Assembly (NCBI RefSeq): GCF_036250675.1
Contig: NZ_CP109592.1
Span: forward strand, 3,534,001 to 3,598,000
Length of the DNA stretch: 64,000 nt
Direction: 5' to 3'
From: Streptomyces sp. NBC_01689
GTDB lineage: Bacteria; Actinomycetota; Actinomycetes; Streptomycetales; Streptomycetaceae
Shown here: positions 37,146 to 47,458 of the stretch, in pieces
How positions within the stretch are numbered: the first letter of the stretch is position 1
How the letters are laid out: the number at the start of each line of letters is the position of its first letter
Position numbers and translations under genes: made by a program
Notes under the pieces: generated by a model
Told to the model about the DNA's origin: nothing
Databases searched by the model: none
What the model saw: the letters and a program-made list of their open reading frames with translations, nothing else

Positions 37146-38315
37146 GTGCAACGTCGAGTGGTGAAGGCCGCGTTGGCCGCGGCCGCGCTGGTGGTGACGG
37201 CCGGCTGTTCCTCGGGCGGCTCGGGAGGCGGATCGGCGACGGGCGGTCCTGACCCGTCCGTGAGCGGTCCGGTCACGGGTTCGGCGTCCTCGCCGCGGCC
37301 GACCGGCACGGCCGCGCCCGCCAAGGGCTCGGTGAAGGTGGTGCGCACGGTCGCCGAGGGCCTCAAGTCGCCCTGGGGTCTCGCGCCGCTGCCGGAAGGC
37401 GGTCTTCTCGTCTCCTCGCGGGACGAGGGGACCATCACCCGGGTGGACGAGAAGACCGGCAGGACAACGGAGCTGGGCCAGGTGCCGGGGGTGGCCCCCG
37501 CCGGGGAGGGCGGCCTGCTCGGTATCGCGCTCTCCCCCGACTACGCCTCGGACCACATGGTCTACGCGTACCTGACGACGGCTTCGGACAACCGGATCGT
37601 CCGTATGCTGTACGACCCCCGGAAGCCCCCCGGCGGGCAGTTGGGCGCACCGGACACGATCTTCAAGGGCATTCCCAAGGGAATGATCCACAACGGCGGC
37701 CGGATCGCCTTCGGCCCGGACGGGATGCTGTACGCGGGGGCGGGTGAGACGGGCACCCGGGGGCTGGCCCAGGACAGGAAGGCGCTGGGCGGCAAGATCC
37801 TGCGGATGACGCCGGACGGGGATCCGGCGCCGGGCAACCCGTTCGTCGGTTCCGTCGTGTACTCGTACGGACACCGCAACGTCCAGGGTCTCGCCTGGGA
37901 CGACAGGCAGCGGCTGTGGGCCTCGGAGTTCGGGCAGGACACCTGGGACGAGCTGAACCAGATCAAGCCCGGGGACAACTACGGCTGGCCGGTCGTCGAG
38001 GGCAGGAGCGGCGATCCGAAGTACCACGACCCGGTCGCCCAGTGGCACACGGACGACGCCTCCCCCAGCGGCATCGCCTATGCCGGGGGTTCCCTCTGGA
38101 TGGCGGGGCTCAAGGGCGAGCGGCTGTGGCGGATCCCGCTGGCGGGCACCCGGGCCGCCGCCGCTCCGCAGTCCTTCCTGAAGGGCAGGTACGGGCGGCT
38201 GCGCACGGTGGTTCCGGCGGGCGGGGACAGGCTCTGGCTGGTCACGAGCGAGACGGACGGCCGGGGCAGCCCCGGCAAGGGGGACGACCGCGTCCTGGAG
38301 CTGGAGGTGAAGTAG
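37146..38315 (+). CDS. PQQ-dependent glucose/sorbosone dehydrogenase-like lipoprotein
   Basis: This 389-aa protein begins MQRRVVKAALAAAALVVTAG followed by a lipobox cysteine (TAGC-SSGG), then a Ser/Gly/Pro-rich linker. The rest is a six-bladed propeller of the soluble glucose dehydrogenase / sorbosone dehydrogenase family, with LKSPWGLAPLPEGGLLVSSR, GEGGLLGIALSPDY, the basic HNGGRIAFGPDG, GHRNVQGLAWD and NYGWPVVEG. It probably oxidises sugars at the outer membrane face using PQQ or a related cofactor, though many homologues are untested. GTG 37146 has GAAGGGA at good spacing, unlike the earlier ATG. Confidence 0.87.
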   Translation: MQRRVVKAALAAAALVVTAGCSSGGSGGGSATGGPDPSVSGPVTGSASSPRPTGTAAPAKGSVKVVRTVAEGLKSPWGLAPLPEGGLLVSSRDEGTITRVDEKTGRTTELGQVPGVAPAGEGGLLGIALSPDYASDHMVYAYLTTASDNRIVRMLYDPRKPPGGQLGAPDTIFKGIPKGMIHNGGRIAFGPDGMLYAGAGETGTRGLAQDRKALGGKILRMTPDGDPAPGNPFVGSVVYSYGHRNVQGLAWDDRQRLWASEFGQDTWDELNQIKPGDNYGWPVVEGRSGDPKYHDPVAQWHTDDASPSGIAYAGGSLWMAGLKGERLWRIPLAGTRAAAAPQSFLKGRYGRLRTVVPAGGDRLWLVTSETDGRGSPGKGDDRVLELEVK

Positions 38316-38316
38316 C

Positions 38317-38610
38317 TCAGCGGTCTCGCGGGCCGTCCGGACCGCTGGAGGCTTCTTCCGGGTCGGGCGCGGGTCCCTCCGGCTCGGGGAGGGGTCGATG
38401 CGGGTCGGACGACGCGGGCTCCGTCGGCCCGGGCGGCTCATCGCGTTCCCGTTCCGGAGGCCGTACGACCACCTTGCCCGAGGAGAGGTCTATGGGACCG
38501 CGGCCCGGGTCGCCGTCGTTCAGGTCCACGCGGGTCAGTTCGAGCCGTTTGCGTTCGTCCTCGGTGTGCTTGCGTCCTGGTGCGAAGATCTCGTCGAACA
38601 TGTTGAACAC
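38317..38610 (-). CDS. DUF6191-like small protein
   Basis: This 97-aa protein begins MFNMFDEIFAPGRKHTEDER and contains LELTRVDLNDGDPGRGPIDL, then SSGKVVVR, a pattern I associate with a small actinobacterial family (DUF6191). The last ~45 residues are Pro/Glu-rich and probably disordered. GTG 38610 has GAGGGAG upstream. Its stop is one base from the stop of the converging dehydrogenase gene. It is 38 bases downstream of the LAL regulator gene and may be co-transcribed with it. The function is unknown. Confidence 0.72.
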   Translation of the reverse strand: MFNMFDEIFAPGRKHTEDERKRLELTRVDLNDGDPGRGPIDLSSGKVVVRPPERERDEPPGPTEPASSDPHRPLPEPEGPAPDPEEASSGPDGPRDR

Positions 38611-38648
38611 GGCGACTCCCTCGGCGCGGGTCCCCGCCAGCGTATGCC

Positions 38649-41600
38649 TCAGCCCGCCGTCCGGGCAGTGGGGGTCTCCTGGGGGAACAGCCGGAGCCGG
38701 TGGGCCAGGGCCGCCGCCTCGCCCCGGCCCGAGACGCCGAGCTTGGCCAGGATGTTCGACACATGGACGCTGGCGGTCTTCGGGGAGATGAAGAGCTCCT
38801 CGGCGATCTGCCGGTTGCTGCGGCCGGCCGCGACCAGACGCAGCACGTCGCGTTCCCGGCCGGTGAGCCCGAGGGCCCGGGCCGGGTCGACGGGGTCCGG
38901 GGCGCAGGGACCGGGGGCCTTGCCCAGGGCGAGCCGGGCCCGCTGGGCGAGCAGCTCGACGGCGTCGACGAGCGGCCGGGCGCCGAGGTGGTCGGCCGCG
39001 GCCCGGGCCAGCCTCAGGAGCTCGGTGGCACGGGCCCGCTCCTCCTCGCCCGCGCCCGCGGCCAGCAGCGAGCCGGCGAGGCGGCGACGGACGCGGGCGA
39101 GGTCGTAGGGGCGTTCCAGGCATTCGAAGGCCGACACGACCTCGGTCCAGTCGTGCGGGTCGGACAGGCCCTCGGCGCGCCGGAGTTCGGCGCGCACCCA
39201 CCGCTCGTACGCGTGCCAGACCGGTGCTCCGGTGGCCAGTGTCCTGGCGGCCTCCCGCACGCCGCCCACGGTCTTGTCGCGCCCCGCCTCGGCGGCGGGC
39301 AGTCCGCGCGCGTCGGCCTCCGCGGTGGCGGCGGCGAGCAGCAGGGGCCACCCGTAGCGCTGGGTGCCGGGCGGGAAGCCCCCCTCCAGTGCCTGTTCCA
39401 GGGTGGTCCGGGCGTCGAGGAGCCGGCCCTGTTCCGTGGCGACGCGGATCGTGCTGCGCGCCAGCGGCAGGGCGTGCTGCGGCATGGGGTCGTGGGTGCC
39501 GAAGTGGGCGCGGGCGGCCTCCAGCCGGCGGGCCGCCTCGGCGAGGTCACCGCGCTCCACGGCGAGGTCGGCGAGGCGCAGGGCGCCGCTGCCGGACGGC
39601 TTTCCGCTGACTCCCACGCCCAGTGCGTTCCGGGCCGCCTCGGCGGCTTCGTCCCAGCGGCCGAGTGAGCAGAGCGACTCGGCGAGGTTGCCCCACACCC
39701 AGGCCTCGGTGTCCACCAGTCCGTTCCGCCGGGCGAGTTCGGTGCCCTGGCGGAGGATCGGGACGGCTTCGCGGGAGCGGCCGACCGACTCCAGGTGGGA
39801 CGGCAGGTTGATGTGCAGGCGGCCCGCCACGAGGGAGGCGCCGTGCGTCGGCACCTGCTCCTTGACCCGGTACATCTCGGTGATGCCGGCCTCGATGTCG
39901 CCCGCGTCGACCATGAGGCCGCCGAGGGTGAGCCGGGCGTTCAGTTCGATGTCCCGGGCGCCGACCATACGGGCGTACTCCACGGCCCGTTCTGCGGCGA
40001 ACAGGGCTCCGGGGCCCGGTTCGTGGAGCATGCACCAGGCGGCGACCAGGGAGAGCACCTCGGCGTGCACCTCCGACGGGGGCAGACCGCGCACCAGGTC
40101 CCGGGCGGTGGCGAGTTCCTGCCACCCGTCGCCGCGCGCCTGGGCGGTGACGAGACGGGAGCGCTGGACCCAGAACCAGGCGGCGCGCAGCGGATCGCAC
40201 CCGTCCTCCAGGACGTGCAGCGCCCGTTTGGTGATCTTCAGGGCCCGTTCGCGCTCCCCCGACAGCCGTCCCGCGACGGCGGCCTCGGCCATCAGGTCGA
40301 GATAGCGCAGGGGTGCGGGGAGGTCCGGGGCGGCCGGGTCGTGGCCGCACGGCGGGAACACCTCCACGTAGTCGACGGGGCGCAGGGCGGCCCGTACGGC
40401 TTCCGGGGCCGCCTCCCACAGCTCCATGGCCCGCTCCAGGAGCCGGAGTTGTTCGGAGTGGGCGTGCCGGCAGCGGGCCTCGACGGAGGCGTCCAGGACG
40501 GCGGGCAGGGCCTTGGCGGCGTCGTGCGCGTGGTACCAGTAGCTGGCCAGGCGGGTGGCGCGCTCGTCGGCGGGGACGAGGGTGGGGTCGGCCTCCAGTG
40601 CCTCGGCGTAGCGGCGGCTGAAGCGGGAGCGTTCGCCGGGCAGCAGGTCGTCGCTGACGGCCTCCCTGACCAGGGAGTGGCGGAAGCGGTAGCCGTCGCC
40701 GCCGGGTGAGGCGAGCAGGATGTTGGCGCCGACGGCGGCGCGCAGTGCGTCGATGAGGTCGTCCTCGGCGAGCCGGGCCACGGCGGCGAGCAGCCGGTAC
40801 TCGACGGTGGAGCCGCCCTCGGCGACGATCCGGGCGATGCGCTGGGCGCTCTCGGGCAGCCCTTCGACGCGTACGAGGAGCAGGTCGCGCAGTGTGTCCG
40901 TGAGGCCGGTGCGGCAGCCCTGGTGGGCGGCGACGGCGAGTTCCTCGACGAAGAAGGCGTTGCCGTCGGAGCGTTCGAAGATCTCGTCGACCTGCGCCGG
41001 GTCGGGTTCGTGGGCGAGGATGCCGGCGATCTGGCGGCCGACCTCGGCGCGCGTGAGGCGGCCGAGTTCGATGCGGCGGACGGTGCGCAGCCGGTCCAGT
41101 TCGGCGAGCAGGGGGCGCAGCGGGTGGCGGCGGTGGATGTCGTCGGCGCGGTAGGTGGCCACGACGACCAGGCGCCCGCTGCGCAGCGTGCGGAAGAGGT
41201 AGGCCAGCAGGTGGCGGGTGGAGGCGTCGGCCCAGTGCAGGTCCTCCAGGGCCAGGACGACGGTGCGGTCGGCGGCGACGCGTTCCAGGAGCCGGGCGGT
41301 GAGTTCGAAGAGGCGGGCCATGCCCTCCTCGTCGGGGCGCCGGCCGCGGTCCGTCTCGCCGAGCTCGGGCAGCAGCCGGGCCAGCTCGTCCTCCTGTCCG
41401 GCGGCGGCCGCGGCGAGCTCGTCGGGGAGCAGGCGGCGCAGGGCGCGCAGGGCGGTGGAGAACGGGGCGAAGGGCAGCCCGTCGGCACCGATCTCGACGC
41501 AGCCGCCGACCGCGAAGACGGCGCCCTCGCGGTCGGCGACGGTGGCGAACTCCTCGATCAGCCGGGTCTTCCCGACCCCGGCCTCGCCACCGAGGAGCAG

Positions 41601-41741
41601 CGCCTGCGGTTCCCCGGTTCCCGGCGTCCGGGCACCGCTGCCGCCGGCGGCACGGGCGAGCGCCTCGCGCAGGACGCCCAGTTCGTCCGCGCGGCCGACG
41701 AACACGGGGCTGACGGATCTGGTCTCCACGGGCCCGAGCAT
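38649..41741 (-). CDS. LAL-type LuxR transcriptional regulator (second of two)
   Basis: This 1030-aa regulator has an ATPase domain with Walker [10 protein letters not shown] near residue 50, Walker [13 protein letters not shown] near residue 165 and [20 protein letters not shown] after it. A long helical repeat region follows, and the protein ends in a LuxR helix-turn-helix ([20 protein letters not shown], then [20 protein letters not shown]). The last segment is nearly identical to that of the first LAL protein in this window, so the two are paralogues. ATG 41741 or GTG 41729 may be the start; neither has a clear ribosome site. Targets are unknown. Confidence 0.86.
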   Translation of the reverse strand: MLGPVETRSVSPVFVGRADELGVLREALARAAGGSGARTPGTGEPQALLLGGEAGVGKTRLIEEFATVADREGAVFAVGGCVEIGADGLPFAPFSTALRALRRLLPDELAAAAAGQEDELARLLPELGETDRGRRPDEEGMARLFELTARLLERVAADRTVVLALEDLHWADASTRHLLAYLFRTLRSGRLVVVATYRADDIHRRHPLRPLLAELDRLRTVRRIELGRLTRAEVGRQIAGILAHEPDPAQVDEIFERSDGNAFFVEELAVAAHQGCRTGLTDTLRDLLLVRVEGLPESAQRIARIVAEGGSTVEYRLLAAVARLAEDDLIDALRAAVGANILLASPGGDGYRFRHSLVREAVSDDLLPGERSRFSRRYAEALEADPTLVPADERATRLASYWYHAHDAAKALPAVLDASVEARCRHAHSEQLRLLERAMELWEAAPEAVRAALRPVDYVEVFPPCGHDPAAPDLPAPLRYLDLMAEAAVAGRLSGERERALKITKRALHVLEDGCDPLRAAWFWVQRSRLVTAQARGDGWQELATARDLVRGLPPSEVHAEVLSLVAAWCMLHEPGPGALFAAERAVEYARMVGARDIELNARLTLGGLMVDAGDIEAGITEMYRVKEQVPTHGASLVAGRLHINLPSHLESVGRSREAVPILRQGTELARRNGLVDTEAWVWGNLAESLCSLGRWDEAAEAARNALGVGVSGKPSGSGALRLADLAVERGDLAEAARRLEAARAHFGTHDPMPQHALPLARSTIRVATEQGRLLDARTTLEQALEGGFPPGTQRYGWPLLLAAATAEADARGLPAAEAGRDKTVGGVREAARTLATGAPVWHAYERWVRAELRRAEGLSDPHDWTEVVSAFECLERPYDLARVRRRLAGSLLAAGAGEEERARATELLRLARAAADHLGARPLVDAVELLAQRARLALGKAPGPCAPDPVDPARALGLTGRERDVLRLVAAGRSNRQIAEELFISPKTASVHVSNILAKLGVSGRGEAAALAHRLRLFPQETPTARTAG

Positions 41742-41831
41742 CGCACAACGGTCCGACGGAGCGGCACCGGTTATCGGGTGGCCGGCCGTCGGCGCGGACC
41801 CGGGTGCCGGGAGAGGGGCGAGCGCTCTTCC

Positions 41832-41908
41832 GGGAGGCCGGCCGACCCCTGTACGGCCGGCCTCCCCGGGTGTGGGAGGGGGGCCGCCCTCGGTACGGGC
41901 GGCCCCCC
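41832..41908 (-). terminator. Two tandem strong hairpins
   Basis: Two perfect G/C stems stand side by side: 13 bp (41832-41844 with 41854-41866, loop of 9) and 12 bp (41878-41889 with 41897-41908, loop of 7). They follow the stop of the 65-aa gene on the minus strand and precede the LAL regulator start. Together they probably form an efficient double terminator isolating the regulator. Confidence 0.75.
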
Positions 41909-41920
41909 TGGGCCCGGCGT

Positions 41921-42118
41921 TCACGCGGCGCGGGCGAACCGGTGCCGGCGAGGACCCCGGCTATGCGCCTGCCCCTCGGTGTCGTTCCGGCCGGACCGGT
42001 GGCCGGCGCCGCGTCGGTCGGCACGACGGCCGCGCAGGGCCTCCGTCACCAGCCGGTGGTTCTGCGCCTCGCGGATCAGCTCGGCCGATCGGATCTGGTG
42101 GATCTCGTACTCGAACAT
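41921..42118 (-). CDS. Small conserved basic protein, 65 aa
   Basis: This short gene has the ribosome site GAGGGG and reads [20 protein letters not shown], then [19 protein letters not shown], ending in a [10 protein letters not shown] tail. The helical YEI-SAELI-EA start and Arg-rich end resemble a small protein I have seen repeated in streptomycete genomes. No function is known. It has no membrane segment or signal. A strong double terminator follows it, which suggests high expression. Third-position GC supports coding. Confidence 0.72.
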   Translation of the reverse strand: MFEYEIHQIRSAELIREAQNHRLVTEALRGRRADRRGAGHRSGRNDTEGQAHSRGPRRHRFARAA

Positions 42119-42231
42119 CTCGTACCCCTCGTGAAGAAGCCGGTTTCCGCATCGCTCCGTGCGATGCCTCAACCTTCGTCCCCCAGGGGGGTGCGTCACA
42201 TCGGGAGAGTGCCGCATCTTCGACGCGCGAA

Positions 42232-42276
42232 GGGCCTTAGGGCGGCGGCAGATGAGCCGCGCCGGCCCTAAGGCCC
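42232..42276 (-). terminator. Terminator after membrane protein gene
   Basis: A perfect 12-bp stem GGGCCTTAGGGC (42232-42243) with its complement at 42265-42276 encloses a secondary GGCGGC/GCCGC pairing. It lies 17 nt past the stop of the minus-strand membrane protein gene. Confidence 0.7.
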
Positions 42277-42293
42277 CTCAGACGTACGGGGGT

Positions 42294-42923
42294 TCACTTG
42301 GTGGAGGGCAGTCCCAGCAGGAGGTCGGAGTACTTGGCGACCGCGAGCACGAGGCCGACGACGCCGAGCGAGACGCCCGCCCAGGCGACCGACTTGATCC
42401 ACGGGGCCTGCGGCCTGCCGGGCGCTCCGAAGGCGGGCCGGACGAGGACCACGACGCCGCCGATCAGCGCGGCGAGCGCGAAGAGGCCGCCGACGAGCGC
42501 GGTGGTCGCCCAGGCATCGCCGTAGACCTCCTTGACCTGCGTGGCGACGCTCGCGGACGACGAGGTCTGGAGCTGTCCGACGAGGGTCTCCCGGGCGGCG
42601 GCCACGGTGGCGACCCAGCTGCCGGTGAGCGACACGATGCCGAGTCCGGCCGAGACGACGGCGGCGGCGCCCTGGCCGACGCCGGTGGCCTCCTTCTCCG
42701 CGGCCACGAGGAGGTCCTCGTCCGCCGGGGCACCGTCCTCGGTGCCGTCCTGCTCCTCGGCCTCGGCCTCGGCCTCGTGCTCGGTCTCGGCCGGTGCCTC
42801 CGCCCCGGTCACGGCCGCGCCGTCCGGCGTCTCCTCGGTACCGGTGACCTGCGGGGTCTCCTTGTCGCTCTTCGCCTCGGTGCCGTTCGCGTCCACGGCT
42901 TCGTCAACTGTCTTCGTTCCCAT
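42294..42923 (-). CDS. Membrane protein with acidic N-terminal tail
   Basis: This 209-aa protein has a long acidic Glu/Ala/Thr-rich N-terminal half (EHEAEAEAEEQDGTEDG near residue 50-67) followed by three hydrophobic segments: about 82-105, 140-162 (TTALVGGLFALAALIGGVVV) and 178-200. The tail is probably cytoplasmic and disordered. No enzyme motif is visible. ATG 42923 could be replaced by an in-frame GTG three codons earlier. I do not recognise a family with certainty; the function is unknown. It stands alone between two terminators. Confidence 0.7.
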   Translation of the reverse strand: MGTKTVDEAVDANGTEAKSDKETPQVTGTEETPDGAAVTGAEAPAETEHEAEAEAEEQDGTEDGAPADEDLLVAAEKEATGVGQGAAAVVSAGLGIVSLTGSWVATVAAARETLVGQLQTSSSASVATQVKEVYGDAWATTALVGGLFALAALIGGVVVLVRPAFGAPGRPQAPWIKSVAWAGVSLGVVGLVLAVAKYSDLLLGLPSTK

Positions 42924-43020
42924 GTCCCGCACCGTACGGACGGAGTCTGAGAAGTGTCTTAATGATCCCTGTGCTGTCCGGTAACGATCGGCGTACGCGT
43001 CGGTGACCGCCGGGCGGCGC

Positions 43021-43587
43021 TCAGCCGCCGGTCCCCGCGCGGGCCGCCCGCCAGTCGGGCGCGAGCACCGACCAGACCTCCATGTCGAGGCGTACTCCCC
43101 GGTGGGGGAAGCTCTCCCGCAGCACCGCGTCCCGGGTCATTCCCAGCCGCCGGGCGCCGTTCACACTCGGCTCGTTCGCCGAGGCGGCGATCCACTCCAC
43201 CCGGTGGATCCCGCGTTCCTCGACGGCCCAGTCGATGAGCAGCCGCATCGCGCGCGTGACCAGGCCCCGCCCGGTGCCGGCGGGTTCCAGCCAGCAGCCG
43301 ACCTCGCAGTTGCCGCGTGCCGCGTCGAAGTTGAGGAAGAGCACTCCGCCCACCAGCCGTCCCTCCAGCCACAGGCCGTGCAGGGACCCGGTGTCGGCGG
43401 CACGCTGGTCGGCGTAGCGCTGGAGCAGTTCCCGCGCGGAGGCCACGTCCGTGGCGCCCGAGCCGAACGGGATGTACTGGCCGATGAACTCGCGTCCCCG
43501 GTCCAGATGGGCGAGGAACTCCTCCGCGTGCCAGGGCTCCAGGGGGCGCAGCTCCGCGCCGTCGTCGCCCAGCGATATCGCGTACAT
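43021..43587 (-). CDS. GNAT acetyltransferase, RimJ/RimL type
   Basis: This 188-aa protein begins MYAISLGDDGAELRPLEPWH and has the RimJ/RimL-like motifs LEGRLVGGVLFLNFD, CEVGCWLEPAGTGRGLVTRA (acetyl-CoA loop) and IEW-type strand HRVEWIAASANEPSVN, with ARRLGMTRDAVLRE. Such enzymes acetylate protein N-termini or small molecules. The ATG has AAGGAG ten bases upstream. It sits downstream of gatB on the same strand, separated by a strong terminator. The substrate is unknown. Confidence 0.85.
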   Translation of the reverse strand: MYAISLGDDGAELRPLEPWHAEEFLAHLDRGREFIGQYIPFGSGATDVASARELLQRYADQRAADTGSLHGLWLEGRLVGGVLFLNFDAARGNCEVGCWLEPAGTGRGLVTRAMRLLIDWAVEERGIHRVEWIAASANEPSVNGARRLGMTRDAVLRESFPHRGVRLDMEVWSVLAPDWRAARAGTGG

Positions 43588-43825
43588 CGTGCTGCTGCTC
43601 CTTCTTCCGTTCTTCCGTCGCGTCCGCCGGTTCCGCATGCGGCACGGCGGCCGGGGTCTCGTGGGTGGTGCGCACGCGGCGTGGAGCCGGGGCGGCACTC
43701 CGGCGGTGTTCCGGTCGCGGTGCCGGGGTGTTCCGGCGCCCCGCAGCCGGTCGGACGCGTGAGCGTCGGCCCGGCCGGCGGGCGCCCGTGGGCTTCCCGT
43801 GCCGGTGTGCTCACGACAGGCCTGA

Positions 43826-43853
43826 GGGGACGCACCACGACTGGTGCGTCCCC
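43826..43853 (-). terminator. Terminator after gatB
   Basis: A 12-bp perfect stem (43826-43837 with 43842-43853, loop CGAC) lies 25 nt past the gatB stop and closes the gatCAB operon. Confidence 0.8.
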
Positions 43854-43877
43854 CCGGGCCGGACGATGCGGGGACGG

Positions 43878-45395
43878 TCAGCCCTCGCTGACGCCCAGCT
43901 TCTCCAGGATGAGCTCCTTGACGCGGGCCGCGTCGGCCTGACCGCGGGTGGCCTTCATGACCGCGCCGACCAGGGCGCCGGCCGCGGCCACCTTGCCGCC
44001 GCGGATCTTGTCCGCGACGCCCGGGTTGCCCGCGATGGCCTCGTCGACCGCGGCGGTCAGCGCGCCCTCGTCCGAGACGACCTTGAGCCCGCGCTTGTCG
44101 ACGACCTCGTCCGGGGTGCCCTCGCCCGCGAGCACGCCCTCGATGACCTGACGGGCGAGCTTGTCGTTGAGGTCCCCGGCGGCCACGAGCCCCGCCACCC
44201 GGGCGACCTGCGCCGGGGTGATGGGAAGGTCCTCCAGGGCCTTGCCCGACTCGTTGGCGCTGCGGGCCAGTTCGCCCATCCACCACTTGCGGGCGGACGC
44301 GGCGTCCGCGCCGGCCTCGATGGTGGCGACGATCGCGTCGATGGCACCGGCGTTGAGGATCGACTGCATGTCGTGGGCGCTGACGCCCCACTCCTCGCGC
44401 AGCCGGTTGCGGCGGGCCAGCGGCTGCTCGGGCAGGCCCGCGCGCAGCTCCTCGACCCACTCGCGGGACGGGGCGACGGGGACGAGGTCGGGCTCCGGGA
44501 AGTACCGGTAGTCCTCGGCCTCCTCCTTCACGCGGCCCGAGGTCGTGGACCCGGTGTCCTCGTGGAAGTGACGCGTCTCCTGGACGATCGTGCCGCCGCC
44601 GTCGAGGACCGCGGCGTGCCGCTGGATCTCGAAACGGGCCGCGCGCTCCACCGAGCGCAGCGAGTTGACGTTCTTCGTCTCGGAGCGCGTGCCGAACTTC
44701 TCGCGGCCGTGCGGGCGCAGCGACAGGTTCACGTCGCAGCGCATCTGCCCCATCTCCATGCGGGCTTCCGAGACGCCGAGCGCCTTGATCAGCTCGCGCA
44801 GCTCGGCGACGTACGCCTTGGCGACCTCGGGAGCACGCGCGCCCGCGCCCTCGATCGGCTTGGTGACGATCTCGATGAGGGGGATGCCGGCGCGGTTGTA
44901 GTCGAGCAGGGAGTGCGAGGCGCCGTGGATACGGCCGGTCGCTCCGCCGACGTGCGTCGACTTGCCGGTGTCCTCCTCCATGTGGGCGCGTTCGATCTCC
45001 ACGCGGAAGACCTCGCCGTCCTCCAGCTGGACGTCGAGGTAGCCGTTGAAGGCGATCGGCTCGTCGTACTGGGAGGTCTGGAAGTTCTTCGGCATGTCCG
45101 GATAGAAGTAGTTCTTCCGGGCGAAGCGGCACCACTCGGCGATCTCGCAGTGCAGCGCGAGACCGATCTTGATGGCGGACTCGACGCCGATCGCGTTGAC
45201 GACGGGCAGCGAGCCCGGCATGCCGAGGCAGGTGGGGCAGGTCTGCGAGTTGGGCTCGGCGCCCAGCTCGGTGGAGCACCCGCAGAACATCTTGGTCTTG
45301 GTGCCGAGTTCGACATGGACCTCGAGGCCCATGACGGGGTCGTACGTCGCCAGGGCGTCCTCGTACGACACCAGCTCGTCGGTCGTGGTGGTCAC
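43878..45395 (-). CDS. gatB: Asp/Glu-tRNA amidotransferase subunit B
   Basis: This 505-aa protein has the GatB kinase-like core: [35 protein letters not shown] (zinc-binding cysteines), [17 protein letters not shown] and the conserved EEDTGKSTH and [14 protein letters not shown]. The C-terminal GatB/YqeY tRNA-binding domain begins near residue 355. With GatC and GatA it amidates misacylated Glu-tRNA(Gln) and/or Asp-tRNA(Asn). The GTG start has GAGGGAAG upstream. It follows an 80-aa membrane protein gene by 16 bases in the same operon. Confidence 0.95.
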   Translation of the reverse strand: MTTTTDELVSYEDALATYDPVMGLEVHVELGTKTKMFCGCSTELGAEPNSQTCPTCLGMPGSLPVVNAIGVESAIKIGLALHCEIAEWCRFARKNYFYPDMPKNFQTSQYDEPIAFNGYLDVQLEDGEVFRVEIERAHMEEDTGKSTHVGGATGRIHGASHSLLDYNRAGIPLIEIVTKPIEGAGARAPEVAKAYVAELRELIKALGVSEARMEMGQMRCDVNLSLRPHGREKFGTRSETKNVNSLRSVERAARFEIQRHAAVLDGGGTIVQETRHFHEDTGSTTSGRVKEEAEDYRYFPEPDLVPVAPSREWVEELRAGLPEQPLARRNRLREEWGVSAHDMQSILNAGAIDAIVATIEAGADAASARKWWMGELARSANESGKALEDLPITPAQVARVAGLVAAGDLNDKLARQVIEGVLAGEGTPDEVVDKRGLKVVSDEGALTAAVDEAIAGNPGVADKIRGGKVAAAGALVGAVMKATRGQADAARVKELILEKLGVSEG

Positions 45396-45411
45396 GGTGA
45401 AAACTTCCCTC

Positions 45412-45654
45412 TCAGCCCAGCAGGACGTCGTCGTCGCCCAGGCGCCTGAGCTCCCGGTAGAGGATGGCGAGGCCGGTGACGATGGCGGCGGCGGACACGG
45501 CCGCGTCGATCAGGCGCAGCGTGTCGTGCTCCGTGCGGGCCTTCTTGGCCTGCTTGGCGACGCCGAGGGCCCCGAACGCGGTGGTCGCGATGGACAGGTA
45601 CGTGCCGGACTTGGACTTCTTGAAGCCCTTGGCCTTGGTCAGAGCCTTACTCAC
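45412..45654 (-). CDS. Small membrane protein inside the gat operon
   Basis: This 80-aa protein begins with the Lys-rich [20 protein letters not shown] and has two short hydrophobic stretches ([13 protein letters not shown] and [19 protein letters not shown]). Its GTG start overlaps the gatA stop (GTGA), and its own ribosome site GAGGAGG lies within gatA. It is followed by gatB after 16 bases. Its fixed place in the operon suggests a conserved accessory gene. No function can be named. The very basic N-terminus may bind nucleic acid or membrane lipids. Confidence 0.78.
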   Translation of the reverse strand: MSKALTKAKGFKKSKSGTYLSIATTAFGALGVAKQAKKARTEHDTLRLIDAAVSAAAIVTGLAILYRELRRLGDDDVLLG

Positions 45655-47156
45655 AACGACGGAGCCTCCTCGATCAGCGGGTGCCCCCACTTTTCCACGA
45701 AGGCGGCCTCGACGGCGGCGCCGACCCTGTAGAGCCGGTCGTCCTTCATCGCCGGGGCGATGATCTGCAGCCCGACGGGGAGGTTGTCCTCCGGCGCGAG
45801 ACCACAGGGCAGCGACATGGCCGCGTTGCCCGCCAGGTTGGTCGGGATGGTGCACAGGTCGGCGAGGTACATCGCCATCGGGTCGTCGGCACGCTCGCCG
45901 ATCGCGAAGGCGGTGGTGGGCGTGGTCGGCGAGACGATCACGTCCACCTGCTCGAACGACTTCTCGAAGTCGCGGGTGATGAGCGTACGGACCTTCTGCG
46001 CCGAGCCGTAGTACGCGTCGTAGTAGCCGGAGCTGAGGGCGTACGTGCCGAGCATGATGCGGCGCTTGACCTCGTCGCCGAAGCCGGCCTCGCGGGTGAG
46101 CGAGGTGACCTCCTCGGCGGAACGCGTGCCGTCGTCGCCGACGCGCAGGCCGTAGCGCATGGCGTCGAAGCGGGCCAGGTTGGACGAGCACTCGGACGGC
46201 GCGATCAGGTAGTACGCGGATAGCGCCAGGTCGAAGGACGGGCAGTCCAGCTCGACGATCTCGGCGCCGAGCTCCTTGAGCACGGCGACGGCCTCGTCGA
46301 AGCGCTGCACGACTCCGGCCTGGTAGCCCTCGCCGCGGAACTGCTTGACGACGCCGACGCGCATGCCCGTGACGGAGCCGTTGCGGGCGGCCTCGACGAC
46401 CGGGGGGACCGGGGCGTCGATGGACGTGGAGTCGAGCGGGTCGTGCCCGGCGATGACCTCGTGCAGCAGGGCCGCGTCCAGGACCGTACGGGCGCAGGGG
46501 CCGCCCTGGTCGAGGGAGGAGGAGAACGCCACCATGCCGTAGCGGGAGACCCCGCCGTACGTGGGCTTGACGCCGACCGTGCCGGTGACGGCCGCGGGCT
46601 GGCGGATGGAGCCGCCCGTGTCGGTGCCGATGGCGAGCGGCGCCTCGAAGGAGGCGAGCGCGGCGGAGGAGCCGCCGCCCGAGCCGCCGGGGACGCGGCT
46701 GAGGTCCCAGGGGTTGCCCGTGGGGCCGTACGCGCTGTTCTCGGTGGAGGACCCCATGGCGAACTCGTCCATGTTGGTCTTGCCGAGGATGACGACGTCG
46801 GCGTCCTTCAGCCGCTTGGTCACCGTCGCGTCGTAGGGCGGGATCCAGCCTTCGAGGATCTTGGAACCGACGGTGGTCGGGATCCCCTCGGTGGTGAAGA
46901 TGTCCTTGAGCGCGAGGGGGACGCCCGCGAGCGGGCCGAGCTTCTCGCCGCGCTCCCGCTTCGCGTCGACGGCGCGGGCCTGGGCCAGGGCGCCCTCCCG
47001 GTCGACGTGCAGGAAGGCGTGCACCTTCTCGTCGACGGCCTCGATACGGGCGAGGTGGGCTTCGGTGACCTCGACGGCCGTGAGCTCGCCGGCGGCGATC
47101 CGCGCGGCGATCTCGGCGGCCGTCAGCCTGATGATGTTGACGTTGGTGTCCGTCAT
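45651..47156 (-). CDS. gatA: Asp/Glu-tRNA amidotransferase subunit A
   Basis: This 501-aa amidase-signature protein has the catalytic Lys in [14 protein letters not shown] near residue 80, the cis-Ser in [14 protein letters not shown] near residue 155 and the nucleophile Ser in [12 protein letters not shown] near residue 178. It releases ammonia from glutamine for the GatB kinase. The ATG has GGAGG upstream, immediately after gatC (5 bases apart). Its last codons overlap the next small gene by four bases. Confidence 0.96.
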   Translation of the reverse strand: MTDTNVNIIRLTAAEIAARIAAGELTAVEVTEAHLARIEAVDEKVHAFLHVDREGALAQARAVDAKRERGEKLGPLAGVPLALKDIFTTEGIPTTVGSKILEGWIPPYDATVTKRLKDADVVILGKTNMDEFAMGSSTENSAYGPTGNPWDLSRVPGGSGGGSSAALASFEAPLAIGTDTGGSIRQPAAVTGTVGVKPTYGGVSRYGMVAFSSSLDQGGPCARTVLDAALLHEVIAGHDPLDSTSIDAPVPPVVEAARNGSVTGMRVGVVKQFRGEGYQAGVVQRFDEAVAVLKELGAEIVELDCPSFDLALSAYYLIAPSECSSNLARFDAMRYGLRVGDDGTRSAEEVTSLTREAGFGDEVKRRIMLGTYALSSGYYDAYYGSAQKVRTLITRDFEKSFEQVDVIVSPTTPTTAFAIGERADDPMAMYLADLCTIPTNLAGNAAMSLPCGLAPEDNLPVGLQIIAPAMKDDRLYRVGAAVEAAFVEKWGHPLIEEAPSL

Positions 47157-47161
47157 GGTGA

Positions 47162-47458
47162 TTAGTCCTCCCCCAGGATCTGCGGCACCTTGAAACGCTG
47201 CTGCTCCTGGGCCGGGGCGCCGGAGAGCGCCTGCTCGGGGGTGAGCGACGGGCGGACCTCGTCCGCGCGCATGACGTTCGTCAGCGGCAGCGGGTGAGAG
47301 GTCGGCGGTACGTCTTGGTCGGCGACCTCGCTGACGCGGGCGACCGCGCCGATGATGTCGTCGAGCTGGCCGGCGAAGTGGTCGAGCTCTTCGGCCTTCA
47401 GCTCCAGACGCGCCAGCCGTGCGAGGTGGGCGACCTCCTCGCGCGTGATGCCAGGCAT
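47162..47458 (-). CDS. gatC: Asp/Glu-tRNA amidotransferase subunit C
   Basis: This 98-aa protein begins [20 protein letters not shown] and has the usual [20 protein letters not shown] and [19 protein letters not shown] segments ending in [10 protein letters not shown]. It stabilises the GatA-GatB interface. The ATG has AGAGGA upstream. It is the first gene of the gatC-gatA-small gene-gatB operon, and the TAA stop is five bases from the gatA start. Confidence 0.95.
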   Translation of the reverse strand: MPGITREEVAHLARLARLELKAEELDHFAGQLDDIIGAVARVSEVADQDVPPTSHPLPLTNVMRADEVRPSLTPEQALSGAPAQEQQRFKVPQILGED

